Shown here one piece after another: positions 1-10,252 of a DNA stretch of 64,000 nt. Below the pieces are notes generated by a model that worked only from the letters and a program-made list of their open reading frames with translations, did no database searches and was not told where the DNA came from. The stretch's first letter is position 1, and each line of letters begins with the position of its first letter. The stretch is from an uncultured SAR86 cluster bacterium (GTDB lineage Bacteria; Pseudomonadota; Gammaproteobacteria; Magnimaribacterales; D2472): contig CACOZT010000002.1 of NCBI GenBank assembly GCA_902631785.1, forward strand, positions 82,996 through 146,995, in the 5' to 3' direction. The translations under genes were made by a program, and so were the position numbers.

Positions 1-2
1 GT

Positions 3-176
3 GGGTGGTACATGGGTAATAACTTACTTCTGCTTCCACCAAGTTCTTTTATCATTATCGGTTTATTTATATGGTTAATAAGATCTTTGAGATCTGATCA
101 GATTGAAGAGGATGATTTTTTTGTGTCAAAACATTCAACTAGTCCTGATTTAACAAAAAGAGAAATAAATGTTTGA
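3..176 (+). CDS. nqrD: Na+-translocating NADH:quinone reductase subunit D, C-terminal fragment (truncated by window start)
   Basis: Frame 3 reads [41 protein letters not shown]...; overlaps the start of nqrE; NqrD-like C-terminus. Confidence 0.85.
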   Translation, partial: GWYMGNNLLLLPPSSFIIIGLFIWLIRSLRSDQIEEDDFFVSKHSTSPDLTKREINV

Positions 177-780
177 ACATTATTTAAGTATATTTATAAC
201 AACTGTTTTTATAGAGAATATAGCTTTATCTCTTTTTTTAGGAATGTGTACATTCATTGCTATATCAAAAAAAATTGATGCAGCTTTTGGTTTAGGAATT
301 GCAGTTATAGTAGTCTGCTTAATTACGGTCCCTTTAAATAACTTAATTTATAACTATATATTAAGAGAAGATGCTTTAACTTGGATCGGTATAGAAGGTT
401 CAAATTTAGAATTTGTTGAGCTGATAAGTTATATCGGTGTCATAGCTGCAAGCGTGCAAATTTTAGAAATGTTTTTAGATAAATATGTGCCTGCTTTGTA
501 TAATGCACTTGGTCAATTTTTACCACTTATTACGGTGAATTGTGCAATATTAGGAGCTTCACTGTTCATGGTTGAAAAAGATTTAATGTTTGTAGAAAGC
601 ATAGTATATGGATTTGGTGCTGGTTTTGGATGGGCATTAGCTATTGTTGTATTGGCCGGTATAAGAGAAAAGCTAAAGTACTCTGATATACCTGACGGAT
701 TAAAAGGGCTAGGTACAACTTTTATTATCGTGGGATTAATGAGTTTTGGATTTATGTCATTTGGAGGAATTTCACTTTAG
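169..780 (+). CDS. nqrE: Na+-translocating NADH:quinone reductase subunit E
   Basis: [43 protein letters not shown] is NqrE-like; operon context. Confidence 0.95.
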   Translation: MFEHYLSIFITTVFIENIALSLFLGMCTFIAISKKIDAAFGLGIAVIVVCLITVPLNNLIYNYILREDALTWIGIEGSNLEFVELISYIGVIAASVQILEMFLDKYVPALYNALGQFLPLITVNCAILGASLFMVEKDLMFVESIVYGFGAGFGWALAIVVLAGIREKLKYSDIPDGLKGLGTTFIIVGLMSFGFMSFGGISL

Positions 781-781
781 T

Positions 782-2008
782 ATGAGTATTGATTTAATTT
801 TAGGAGTTACAGCTTTTAGTGGAATTATTATTTTACTTGTTCTTGTTATTATTTTTGCAAGATCAAAACTCGTATCAACCGGTAATGTTGCAATTGAAAT
901 TAATGGGGATGCAAATAACCCGATTGTAGTCCCAGCTGGCGCTAAACTTTTACAAACATTAGCTGATAATAATATATTTCTAGCTTCTGCCTGTGGTGGT
1001 GGTGGAACATGTAGTCAGTGTAAGTGCCAAGTCTTTGAAGGAGGAGGGTCTATATTAGCTGCTGAAGAGTCACACTTTAACTCAACACAACAAAAAGATG
1101 GTTGGAGATTGTCATGCCAAGTGCCAGTAAAAAATGACTTAAAAATTGCAGTACCTGAAGATGTTTTTGGTGTTAAAGAATGGGAGTGTGAAGTAATATC
1201 AAATGAGAATGTTGCAACTTTTATCAAAGAATTGGTTCTTAAGTTGCCAGAGGGTGAAAATGTAGATTTTAGAGCAGGTGGATATGTTCAACTCGAAGCG
1301 CCTGCATATGATCTTGATTATAAAGATTTTGATATTGACAAAGAGTATCACGAAGATTGGGATAGATTTAAGATTTGGGACAACAAATCATCTACTAGAG
1401 AACCTGTTATTAGGGCTTACTCAATGGCTAATTATCCTGAAGAAAAAGGTATTATTAAATTTAATATAAGGATTGCTTCGCCACCTCCTGGTCAAGATGT
1501 TCCACCCGGATTAATGTCCTCCTGGACTTTTGGTCTTAAACCAGGAGATAAAGTTAAAGTTTTTGGTCCATTTGGTGAGTTCTTTGCTAAAGAAACCGAT
1601 GCTGAAATGGTTTTTGTCGGTGGTGGAGCAGGCATGGCACCCATGAGATCTCATATATTTGATCAATTACTAAGAATTAATACCAATAGGAAGATTACAT
1701 TCTGGTATGGAGCTAGAAGTCTCAAAGAGATGTTTTATGTAAATGAATTTGATGAATTAGCAAAGAAATATGACAACTTTGAATGGCATGTAGCATTATC
1801 CGACCCACTACCAGAAGATGACTGGGATGGAGAAACTGGTTTTATTCATAATGTTCTATATGAAAATTACCTAAAAAGTCATGATGCTCCTGAAGATTGT
1901 GAATACTATATGTGTGGTCCACCAATGATGAATAAGGCAGTAATTGATATGTTAATTAATTTAGGCGTTGAGCCTGAAAATATTGCTTTAGATGACTTTG
2001 GCGGCTAA
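782..2008 (+). CDS. nqrF: Na+-translocating NADH:quinone reductase subunit F (start corrected from 746 to the in-frame ATG at 782)
   Basis: 2Fe-2S motif [19 protein letters not shown] domain [10 protein letters not shown]-terminal DDFGG; start [14 protein letters not shown]. Confidence 0.95.
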   Translation: MSIDLILGVTAFSGIIILLVLVIIFARSKLVSTGNVAIEINGDANNPIVVPAGAKLLQTLADNNIFLASACGGGGTCSQCKCQVFEGGGSILAAEESHFNSTQQKDGWRLSCQVPVKNDLKIAVPEDVFGVKEWECEVISNENVATFIKELVLKLPEGENVDFRAGGYVQLEAPAYDLDYKDFDIDKEYHEDWDRFKIWDNKSSTREPVIRAYSMANYPEEKGIIKFNIRIASPPPGQDVPPGLMSSWTFGLKPGDKVKVFGPFGEFFAKETDAEMVFVGGGAGMAPMRSHIFDQLLRINTNRKITFWYGARSLKEMFYVNEFDELAKKYDNFEWHVALSDPLPEDDWDGETGFIHNVLYENYLKSHDAPEDCEYYMCGPPMMNKAVIDMLINLGVEPENIALDDFGG

Positions 2009-2019
2009 TTAAAATTACT

Positions 2020-3009
2020 GTGACTAGATATTTTTTATCAAAAGTATTGGCGCTATTTGCAGGAATAGTTTTAATATTTGTTGCATACAATCATAATTCG
2101 AATTCATTATATGTAATATCAGGTAAAGCTTACGGAACTACCTGGTCTGTATCGTCTCCTGAATACATCGCAGATAATCACAAGGATTCAATAAAAAAAA
2201 TTATTTATGAGGTGGATTATGTAGCCTCAAACTACAAATCTGAATCCGAGATCTCAAAAATTAATATTAATTTTAATGAATATCAATTTGTTTCAGATGA
2301 CCTTTTTAATATTTTAAAAATTGCCAAAAGTGTTGAGTCTGTTTCTGAAGGATATTACAACATAATGTTAGGTAAAATTTCTAGTAATTTAGGATTTGCG
2401 CCAGATTTTGGTATAAATCCACTTCAAAAAAAACCATCAACATATCGACTAGATGAAACAAATAACTCACTTATTAGATACTCTGATAATTGGTTTGACT
2501 TATCATCAATTGCTAAAGGTTATGCTGTACAAAAAATTCATGATTATCTATCTAATAATAATTTAAATAATCATTTAATTGATATTGGAGGAGAATTAAT
2601 AATAAGTGGTAAAAAAAATGGTAAACCATGGAATGTTGGGATACAAAATCCTTTATCCAATGTTAATAGTTCAACCACAACAATTAATAATAAAAATCAT
2701 AATTTTCTTGCTATTGCTACGTCTGGTGAATATAGAAACTTCAAATTAGATAATGACGGAAATAAAATAACACATACTATTAATCCGCAAACACTTTCTT
2801 CAATTGATAACGATATTTTATCGGTTACTGTAATCAATGAAAATTCAGCTACCTATGCTGACGCATATGCAACAGCATTTAATGCAATGGGTAAAAATAA
2901 TGCAATTAGAATTGCTAATAACAACAATATTGCAACAATGATTATTTACAAAAATGACGATGATAAAGATATTGTTTTTTCAGATAAATGGTATGATTTG
3001 TTTTTATGA
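2020..3009 (+). CDS. apbE: FAD:protein FMN transferase (ApbE family), GTG start
   Basis: GTTWSV, WFDLSSIAKGYAVQKI, LIDIGGELIISGKK, ATSGEYRNF, THTINPQT and TYADAYATAFNAMG motifs; follows nqrF. Confidence 0.92.
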   Translation: MTRYFLSKVLALFAGIVLIFVAYNHNSNSLYVISGKAYGTTWSVSSPEYIADNHKDSIKKIIYEVDYVASNYKSESEISKININFNEYQFVSDDLFNILKIAKSVESVSEGYYNIMLGKISSNLGFAPDFGINPLQKKPSTYRLDETNNSLIRYSDNWFDLSSIAKGYAVQKIHDYLSNNNLNNHLIDIGGELIISGKKNGKPWNVGIQNPLSNVNSSTTTINNKNHNFLAIATSGEYRNFKLDNDGNKITHTINPQTLSSIDNDILSVTVINENSATYADAYATAFNAMGKNNAIRIANNNNIATMIIYKNDDDKDIVFSDKWYDLFL

Positions 3010-3182
3010 ATGAGCTAATACTGTCATTTTTAATTATAGCTTTTGCATTTACTGGCCTTGCAGTTGGTCTAATTTTTAAAAATCAACCAATCAAAGGTTC
3101 TTGTGGAGGAATGGCTAATCTTGAAGATGGTTCTACTTGTGAAATATGTGGTAGGTCAGATCTTGAAAATTGTAATGATTAG
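3006..3182 (+). CDS. nqrM: NqrM-like Na+-NQR maturation protein (58 aa; not in the supplied ORF track)
   Basis: MNELILSFLIIAFAFTGLAVGLIFKNQPIKGSCGGMANLEDGSTCEICGRSDLENCND; TM segment plus GSCGG...C..CG cysteines; start overlaps apbE stop. Confidence 0.9.
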   Translation: MNELILSFLIIAFAFTGLAVGLIFKNQPIKGSCGGMANLEDGSTCEICGRSDLENCND

Positions 3183-3196
3183 ATCATTATTAAACG

Positions 3197-4408
3197 ATGC
3201 TTAAAGGTCATTGCGACGAAAAATTCTCCGAACTTAGAAAAATTCTTGATCATCAACTAAATTCTAATTTTGAATTAGGTGCATCTGTTGCAGTGGAGTG
3301 GAAAGGAAAAGAAGTTGTTAATCTTTATGGAGGTTATAAAGATGAAAATAAAAATTCTGAATGGCAAGAAGATACAATTGTTAATGTTTTTTCAGTAACC
3401 AAAGCTGTTTCAGGTATTTGTATTTCTCGATTGATTGATGCTGGACTATTAGATGTAAACCAAAATGTTGGTCATTATTGGCCCGAATATTCTTGTAACG
3501 GTAAAGAAAATACAAAAGTTATTGATTTTTTAACACACAGAGCTGGTATGTTTGGTTTTGAAAATGATATTCCGCAGGCTAGTTGGGGTGATTGGGATAT
3601 TTATGTAAAGGCTTTAGAAAAACAGAAACCTTTTGTTACACCAGGATCTTCTCAAGGATATCATGCAGTTACTTTTGCTTGGTTGGTAGGAGAGCTATTT
3701 AAAAAAATTGATGGAAGAACTATTGGTAAGTATTTTAAGGATGAAATAGCAAATCCATTAGATATTGATTTTCATATTGGACTGAATAATGAGCAAGTAA
3801 AACGATGCGCATCTATAACATCTTTTGATAGATTAGATTCAATTAAACCTCCAATTGATTTTATTAAATATATACCTAATTTTCTTCTTAACGAAGATTT
3901 AGTAAATTTAAAAAAATCTCTTCAATCCAAACATTTTTTAAAAGCTTTTATGCCAGAACCTTTTCAAGAAAATGATGTTAACTCTAATGATTTTAGAATG
4001 GCTGAACTACCTGCTGGAAATGGACATGGGACTGCATCTGGTCTTGCAAAGTTATTTGGAATATTAGCTACCGGTTGCAATAGAAATAATATTAATTTAA
4101 TGAATGAAAGTACATTAGATCAGGCCACTAAAGTTCATACAAGTGGCCCAGATACGGTCTTATTTGGAGTAAAACTTAAATTTGGTTATTGTTTTATGTT
4201 AGATGGTAATAAGAAAACTAATGTACATTTCGCTCCAATATTCTATGAAGGAGCTTTTGGACATGCAGGAATAGGGGGCTCGGTAGCATTTGGTGATAAA
4301 AAAAATGAATTAGGTTATAGCTTTGTTTGTAATAAACAACAAAAGTCATCGAGTTTATACAAAACTTCTAATTTGCTTACTGAAGCACTATATAAAGCAA
4401 TCAATTAA
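3197..4408 (+). CDS. Serine hydrolase of the beta-lactamase / class C esterase family
   Basis: SVTKAVSG (SxxK), SYQ-like GYHAVTFAWL, HGTASGLAKLFGILA and C-terminal GHAGIGGS. Confidence 0.85.
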   Translation: MLKGHCDEKFSELRKILDHQLNSNFELGASVAVEWKGKEVVNLYGGYKDENKNSEWQEDTIVNVFSVTKAVSGICISRLIDAGLLDVNQNVGHYWPEYSCNGKENTKVIDFLTHRAGMFGFENDIPQASWGDWDIYVKALEKQKPFVTPGSSQGYHAVTFAWLVGELFKKIDGRTIGKYFKDEIANPLDIDFHIGLNNEQVKRCASITSFDRLDSIKPPIDFIKYIPNFLLNEDLVNLKKSLQSKHFLKAFMPEPFQENDVNSNDFRMAELPAGNGHGTASGLAKLFGILATGCNRNNINLMNESTLDQATKVHTSGPDTVLFGVKLKFGYCFMLDGNKKTNVHFAPIFYEGAFGHAGIGGSVAFGDKKNELGYSFVCNKQQKSSSLYKTSNLLTEALYKAIN

Positions 4409-5985
4409 AATTGGTTCATAGTATTGTCTTCACCAGCAGCTTTTAAAGCTGCTTCACCAGCAAAATATTCTTTATGATCGTCACCCATATCAGACCCTGA
4501 CATGTTTTGGTGTTTCACACATGCTATTCCCTGACGAATTTCTTTTCTTTGAACATTAGCAACGTATCCAAGCATTCCTTCAGTTCCAAAATATTCTTTA
4601 GCAAGATTATCAGTAGAAAGAGCAGCTGTATGATATGTTGGTAATGTAATTAGATGATGAAATATGCCAGCTTGTTTAGATGCATCTGCTTGAAATGTTC
4701 TAATCTTATCATCAGCTAATTTTGCTAATTCTGTATCGTCATATTTTTCATTCATTAAATCATCTCTATCGTAATCTGAGACATCATCACCAGATTTGCT
4801 CATAGAATCAAAAACTTGTTGTCTGAAATTTAAAGTCCAATTAAAAGAAGGACTATTGTTGTATACCAACTTAGCATTCGGAATAACTTTTTTAATTTCA
4901 TCCATCATTTCAGCAATTTGACCAATATGAGGTTTTTCTGTTTCAATCCAAATTAAATCAGCACCATTTTGTAAACTTGTAATTGAATCAAGTATACATC
5001 TAGCCTCACCAGTACCTTTTCTAAATTGATATAAGTTGGAAGGCAATCTCTTTGGACGAACAACTTTACCGTTTTGGCTGATCATAACATCACCATGTTT
5101 CATATTTTCATCATTGATTTCTTCAACATCTAAAAATGAATTATATTGATCTCCAAGATCACCTTCTTCGTTAGTTATTGCTATTTGTTTTGTTAGGCCT
5201 GCTCCAAGAGAGTCAGTTCTGGCAACAATAATCCCATCATCGACACCTAACTCTAAAAATGCATATCTAACAGCATTAATTTTTGCTAAAAAGTCTGCAT
5301 GAGGGACAGTGACCTTTCCATCTTGATGACCACATTGTTTTTCGTCAGATACCTGGTTTTCTATTTGAATTGCACATGCTCCTGCCTCAATCATCTGTTT
5401 AGCCATAAGGTATGTAGCCTCTTCATTACCAAATCCTGCGTCAATATCGGCGATTATAGGAACAATATGTGTTTCAAAGTTGTCTATCTTCTCTTGAATT
5501 GCAGGCTTGTCCTTTTCAGATGCTTTATCTAATTCTCTAAATAGACCTCCAAGTTCTCTAGCATCAGCTTGTTTTAAAAATGTATAAAGTTCATTTATAA
5601 GACTGGCAACAGAAGTTTTTTCATGCATTGATTGATCGGGTAATGGTCCAAATTGCGATCTTAGTGCAGCAATCATCCACCCTGATAAATATAAATATTT
5701 CTTTTTGTTTGTACCAAAATGTTTCTTAATTGATATTAATTTTTGTTGGCCAATAAATCCATGCCAACATCCAAGAGATTGTGTATAGGCAGAAGGATCT
5801 TTATCATATTCATCCATATCATTACGCATTATGGATGCAGTATATTTTGCAATATCTATACCAGTTTTAAACTGATTCTGAAGCCTCATACGAGCAACAT
5901 AATCAGGACTAATTGAATTCCAATTAGATGTATTCATATCAGTAATTGAAGATGCTTCTTCAATAGAATTTTTGTATTTTGACAT
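4405..5985 (-). CDS. aceA: Isocitrate lyase
   Basis: YLSGWMIAA, IIADIDAGFGN, EKQCGHQDGKVTVP, IIVARTDSLGA, YNNSPSFNW. Confidence 0.95.
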   Translation of the reverse strand: MSKYKNSIEEASSITDMNTSNWNSISPDYVARMRLQNQFKTGIDIAKYTASIMRNDMDEYDKDPSAYTQSLGCWHGFIGQQKLISIKKHFGTNKKKYLYLSGWMIAALRSQFGPLPDQSMHEKTSVASLINELYTFLKQADARELGGLFRELDKASEKDKPAIQEKIDNFETHIVPIIADIDAGFGNEEATYLMAKQMIEAGACAIQIENQVSDEKQCGHQDGKVTVPHADFLAKINAVRYAFLELGVDDGIIVARTDSLGAGLTKQIAITNEEGDLGDQYNSFLDVEEINDENMKHGDVMISQNGKVVRPKRLPSNLYQFRKGTGEARCILDSITSLQNGADLIWIETEKPHIGQIAEMMDEIKKVIPNAKLVYNNSPSFNWTLNFRQQVFDSMSKSGDDVSDYDRDDLMNEKYDDTELAKLADDKIRTFQADASKQAGIFHHLITLPTYHTAALSTDNLAKEYFGTEGMLGYVANVQRKEIRQGIACVKHQNMSGSDMGDDHKEYFAGEAALKAAGEDNTMNQF

Positions 5986-6102
5986 AAGTAACCCCTATTT
6001 ATGTAGTGAAGTAAATATTAATATAATTTAAGTGTCAATATGTGTTAAAAATGTCCATTTTGAAGTATTTTTTAAGTAGTTTTACTACAAAAAATGTTGA
6101 AT

Positions 6103-7449
6103 TCAGACTTTTTTTGCAAGTCCTATATATTTATCAGGACTCAGAGAAAGAAGCTTATTTTTTGATTTTGATGATATATCAAGGCCATTAATAAATTTTA
6201 TATATGATTCCTTATCAAGTTTCTTGCCTCTCGATAAGGTTTTTAATTGCTCATAAGCATCATCAATGCCTTCGTAGCGCATTATGGTTTGAATGGCTTC
6301 TGTTAAAACTTCCCAATTTTTGTTTAACTCATTAAAAATAAAATCTCTATTTGGTTCGACTTTCATCAATCCTTTATTTAACGAACTTATTCCTATCTTT
6401 GAATAACCAAATGACATACCAATATTTCTTAGGACAGTACTATCTGATAAATCTCTTTGAAGGCGTGATCTTGTTAGTTTATTTATAAAATAATCATTTA
6501 GTGAATTCGACATACCGAAATTACCCTCAGAATTTTCAAAATCTATCGGATTTACCTTATGAGGCATAGTAGATGATCCCACTTCATTTTTATTCAATTT
6601 AAGTTTGAAAATTTCATTTGATATGTAAATCCACATATCTTGTGATAGATCAATACAAATATTATTAGTTCTTGTAATTATTTGAAGTAACTCAGCAATC
6701 CAATCATGTGGTTCAATCTGTGTAGTGACAGGATTTTGTTCCACATTAAACGTTTTAATGAATTTTCGTGTGAATAATGGCCAGTTAACTCTACTTTCTG
6801 CAATATCAAAAGCATGATAATTTCCAACTGCGCCACTAAACTTAGCGAGAGGCACTACGGACTGTAATTTATATATTTCTCTATGAATTCTTGTATAGAA
6901 AACTTTAATTTCCTTACCAATAGTTGTTGGTGAGGCAGCCTGACCATGAGTTCGAGAAAGGATAGGGGTATTCAGCCATTTCGATGATAGTTTTTTTAGA
7001 TTTTTGGTAAGAGTCTTTATATCATTTTCATAAACTTTCATGCCTTCCTTAATCATAATTGCATAGGATAATGAGTTGACATCTTCGCTTGTCAAACCAA
7101 AGTGTATTAAATGGGTATATTTAGATAAAACATTGTCTTTTAAGAAAAATTTTTTTATATAGTATTCAACTGCTTTTACATCATGATTAGTTGTCTTTTC
7201 TATTTTTTTTATTTCTAAAACACTCTTATCATTAAATGAGTCACGAAACTTTAAAAGTTTATTTTTTGTTTGTTTGGATATCTTAGAAAAATATTTTGGG
7301 TATTTCTCGCAAAGATATATCAACCAATTAATTTCTATTACGAACCTGGTTTTAATAAGGTTATGTTCTGAAAATATGCCTCGAATGTCTTCAATTTTAG
7401 ATGAGTATCTATTATCTAGTGGTGAAATATTATTATGGTTAAATTTCAT
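6103..7449 (-). CDS. purB: Adenylosuccinate lyase
   Basis: ISPLDNRYSSKI, THLIHFGLTSEDVNSLSYA, GSSTMPHKVNPIDFENSEGN. Confidence 0.96.
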   Translation of the reverse strand: MKFNHNNISPLDNRYSSKIEDIRGIFSEHNLIKTRFVIEINWLIYLCEKYPKYFSKISKQTKNKLLKFRDSFNDKSVLEIKKIEKTTNHDVKAVEYYIKKFFLKDNVLSKYTHLIHFGLTSEDVNSLSYAIMIKEGMKVYENDIKTLTKNLKKLSSKWLNTPILSRTHGQAASPTTIGKEIKVFYTRIHREIYKLQSVVPLAKFSGAVGNYHAFDIAESRVNWPLFTRKFIKTFNVEQNPVTTQIEPHDWIAELLQIITRTNNICIDLSQDMWIYISNEIFKLKLNKNEVGSSTMPHKVNPIDFENSEGNFGMSNSLNDYFINKLTRSRLQRDLSDSTVLRNIGMSFGYSKIGISSLNKGLMKVEPNRDFIFNELNKNWEVLTEAIQTIMRYEGIDDAYEQLKTLSRGKKLDKESYIKFINGLDISSKSKNKLLSLSPDKYIGLAKKV

Positions 7450-7474
7450 GATTAATGTCGATTAGTAGTCACTA

Positions 7475-8560
7475 TTATGCGCTTTTAGAAATAATTCCTC
7501 CACCCAAACAAACATCGTTATCATAAAATACAGCCGATTGGCCAGGAGCTACTCCTCTAATAGATTCTGTAAATTCAACATTATAGATTTCATTTTCATA
7601 AGATATTTCACAGTTTACAGGTGTATGTTGATGTCTTACTTGCACACTACAGCTTTTTGGAAAAGAAAAATCTAAGCTATTAATCCAAGAAATATTATCG
7701 CACTCTAGATACTTGCTAAATAACAATTCGTTATCTATACCCTGACATACATAAACTTCATTCTTACTTATATCTTTTTCAAAAACATACCAAGGTAAAT
7801 CTTCTTTTCCTTTAACACCTCCAATATTTAAACCTTGTCTTTGGCCCTTTGTATAAAGAGTTGCTCCATTATGTATTCCGACCTCGGATCCGTATTCATC
7901 AAAAATAATGCCTTTTTCTAATTTAATAAATCTACCCAAAAAATCTTTAAGATTCCTTTCACCAACAAAACATATTCCAACAGAATCTTTTTTTGAAAAT
8001 ATAGGCAGATTTAAACTCTCAGCAATATCTCTTACCTCATTTTTAAAAAGATTTTCCAATGGAAATATACATTGTTTGAATTCATTTTCTGTAACCTCAT
8101 GAAGGAAATATGTTTGATCTTTTTTCAAATCTTTTGATCTTACTAGGTATTTTTTACTGTTAATATCTCTTAAGGAAGCGTAATGTCCGGTTGCAATATA
8201 ATCAGCACCAATATTTAAAGCATAATCGAGAAATGATTTAAATTTTATTTCACGATTGCACAAAATATCTGGATTTGGTGTTCTGCCTTTTCTATGTTCA
8301 CTCAAAAACTCTTCAAAGACTTTATCCCAGTATTCATCAGAAAAATTTGCTTTATGAAGAGGTATATCCAACATATCACATACTTTTGAAGCATCTTTAA
8401 AATCAATTTCAGAGGTACAAACCTCACCCGGTTCACTTTGCCAATTTTGCATAAATAATCCGACTACTTTAAAGCCTTGTTCTTTTAATAAGTATGCTGA
8501 TACAGATGAATCAACGCCACCTGACATTCCAACAACAACAGTTTTTCTATGATTATTCAT
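7475..8560 (-). CDS. mnmA: tRNA-specific 2-thiouridylase
   Basis: VVVGMSGGVDSSVSAYLLKEQG, GRTPNPDILCNREIKF, DQTYFLHE, SVGICFVGERNLKDFL. Confidence 0.97.
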   Translation of the reverse strand: MNNHRKTVVVGMSGGVDSSVSAYLLKEQGFKVVGLFMQNWQSEPGEVCTSEIDFKDASKVCDMLDIPLHKANFSDEYWDKVFEEFLSEHRKGRTPNPDILCNREIKFKSFLDYALNIGADYIATGHYASLRDINSKKYLVRSKDLKKDQTYFLHEVTENEFKQCIFPLENLFKNEVRDIAESLNLPIFSKKDSVGICFVGERNLKDFLGRFIKLEKGIIFDEYGSEVGIHNGATLYTKGQRQGLNIGGVKGKEDLPWYVFEKDISKNEVYVCQGIDNELLFSKYLECDNISWINSLDFSFPKSCSVQVRHQHTPVNCEISYENEIYNVEFTESIRGVAPGQSAVFYDNDVCLGGGIISKSA

Positions 8561-8651
8561 GTTAGCTAAATGAATTCATTAATTAATATTTTAGGAGTAT
8601 AATTATCACCGATTTTAACTGCAAATAACGAATTAAGAGATCTATTATTCT

Positions 8652-9905
8652 ATGCCTTATAAAAAGATTAAAGTACCAAAAAAGGGAGCAAAAATTTCCA
8701 TTGAAAATGGAAAAATCAATGTCCCAGATAATCCAATTATTCCTTTCATTGAAGGCGATGGTATTGGTGTTGATATAACACCACCAATGATAAACGTTGT
8801 AAATGAAGCTGTAAAAATAGCCTACAAAGGTAAAAAGAAAATTGAATGGATGGAAGTATATTGTGGGGAAAAAGCAACAAAAGTTTATACAAAAGATACA
8901 TGGTTACCAGATGAAACAATTGATGCCCTAAAAGAATTTGTGGTGAGTATCAAGGGTCCTTTAACGACTCCTGTTGGAGGCGGCATTAGATCTCTAAACG
9001 TAACATTAAGACAAGTACTAGATCTGTTTGTTTGTTTGAGGCCAATAAGATATTTTGATGGAGTCCCTTCACCAGTTAAAAGACCTCAGGACGTTGATAT
9101 GGTTATTTTTAGAGAAAATTCTGAAGATATTTATTGCGGTGTTGAGTTTGAAGGAAATTCAAAAGAAGCTAAAAGTTTGATTAAAACCTTAAAAACAAGA
9201 TTTGATGTATCTAAAATTAGATTTGATGAAAATGTAGGCATAGGTGTTAAACCTATTTCTAAAGATGGGACTTCAAGGCTTGTCAAAAAAGCAATAGATT
9301 ATGCGATTGATAATAATCGTTCTTCAGTAACATTAGTTCATAAAGGCAATATCATGAAGTATACCGAAGGTGCATTTAGAGATTGGGGATACGAATTAGC
9401 TAATAAAGAATATGGTGGTGTTGAGATAGACGAGGGGCCTTGGCAAGAAATTACTAATCCAAATAATGGAAAAAAAATTGTCATAAAAGATGTAATTTGT
9501 GACGCATTTCTTCAACAAATATTATTAAGGCCAAGAGAATATGATGTCATTGCAACAATGAATCTAAATGGTGATTACATTTCTGATGCTTTAGCAGCAA
9601 TGGTTGGAGGAATTGGAATTGCTCCAGGTGCAAATATTTCTGATCAATATGCAGTTTTTGAAGCTACTCATGGCACAGCACCAAAATATGCAGGACAAAA
9701 TAAAGTAAATCCTGGAAGTCTGATTCTTTCTGCTGAAATGATGCTAAGACATATGGGATGGTTAGATGCAGCAAATTTAATTATGTCATCAATGGATAGA
9801 GCTATTGGCGCTAAAAAAGTTACTTATGATTTTGCCAGAATGATGAATGATGCTGACCTTGTTACTTCATCAGGATTCGCAGATGAAATGATTAAAAGGA
9901 TGTAA
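8652..9905 (+). CDS. icd: NADP-dependent isocitrate dehydrogenase
   Basis: [73 protein letters not shown]. Confidence 0.97.
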   Translation: MPYKKIKVPKKGAKISIENGKINVPDNPIIPFIEGDGIGVDITPPMINVVNEAVKIAYKGKKKIEWMEVYCGEKATKVYTKDTWLPDETIDALKEFVVSIKGPLTTPVGGGIRSLNVTLRQVLDLFVCLRPIRYFDGVPSPVKRPQDVDMVIFRENSEDIYCGVEFEGNSKEAKSLIKTLKTRFDVSKIRFDENVGIGVKPISKDGTSRLVKKAIDYAIDNNRSSVTLVHKGNIMKYTEGAFRDWGYELANKEYGGVEIDEGPWQEITNPNNGKKIVIKDVICDAFLQQILLRPREYDVIATMNLNGDYISDALAAMVGGIGIAPGANISDQYAVFEATHGTAPKYAGQNKVNPGSLILSAEMMLRHMGWLDAANLIMSSMDRAIGAKKVTYDFARMMNDADLVTSSGFADEMIKRM

Positions 9906-10249
9906 TGTATAAGTTATCTCAGGATAATGACAATGATTCAAATTCATCTGATCTTGGCGCAGTTGTTCTTGAAAAAGAACCTGAAGTCAAAGAACCACCG
10001 TCTTACCAAGTAGTTTTAATAAATGATGATTACACTCCAATGGAGTTTGTTGTATTCGTTCTTCAAACTGTTTTTGGACACACTCATCAAAAATCAACAG
10101 AAATAATGATGACTGTTCATACAAAAGGTAAGGGTGTTTGTGGTATATTCTCAAAAGAGATCGCTGAAATGATGTCATACGAGGTCAATACAATGGCAAA
10201 AGATCATGGACATCCTCTTTTGAGCGAAATAGAACCATTAACTGATTAA
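9905..10249 (+). CDS. clpS: ATP-dependent Clp protease adaptor ClpS
   Basis: PSYQVVLINDDYTPMEFVVFVLQTVF; directly upstream of clpA. Confidence 0.96.
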   Translation: MYKLSQDNDNDSNSSDLGAVVLEKEPEVKEPPSYQVVLINDDYTPMEFVVFVLQTVFGHTHQKSTEIMMTVHTKGKGVCGIFSKEIAEMMSYEVNTMAKDHGHPLLSEIEPLTD

Positions 10250-10252
10250 TAA

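Noticed and set aside
746-781. Upstream start of the nqrF ORF ([12 protein letters not shown])
   Set aside because: It overlaps the nqrE coding end and is not NqrF-like; MSIDLILGV at 782 fits the family.
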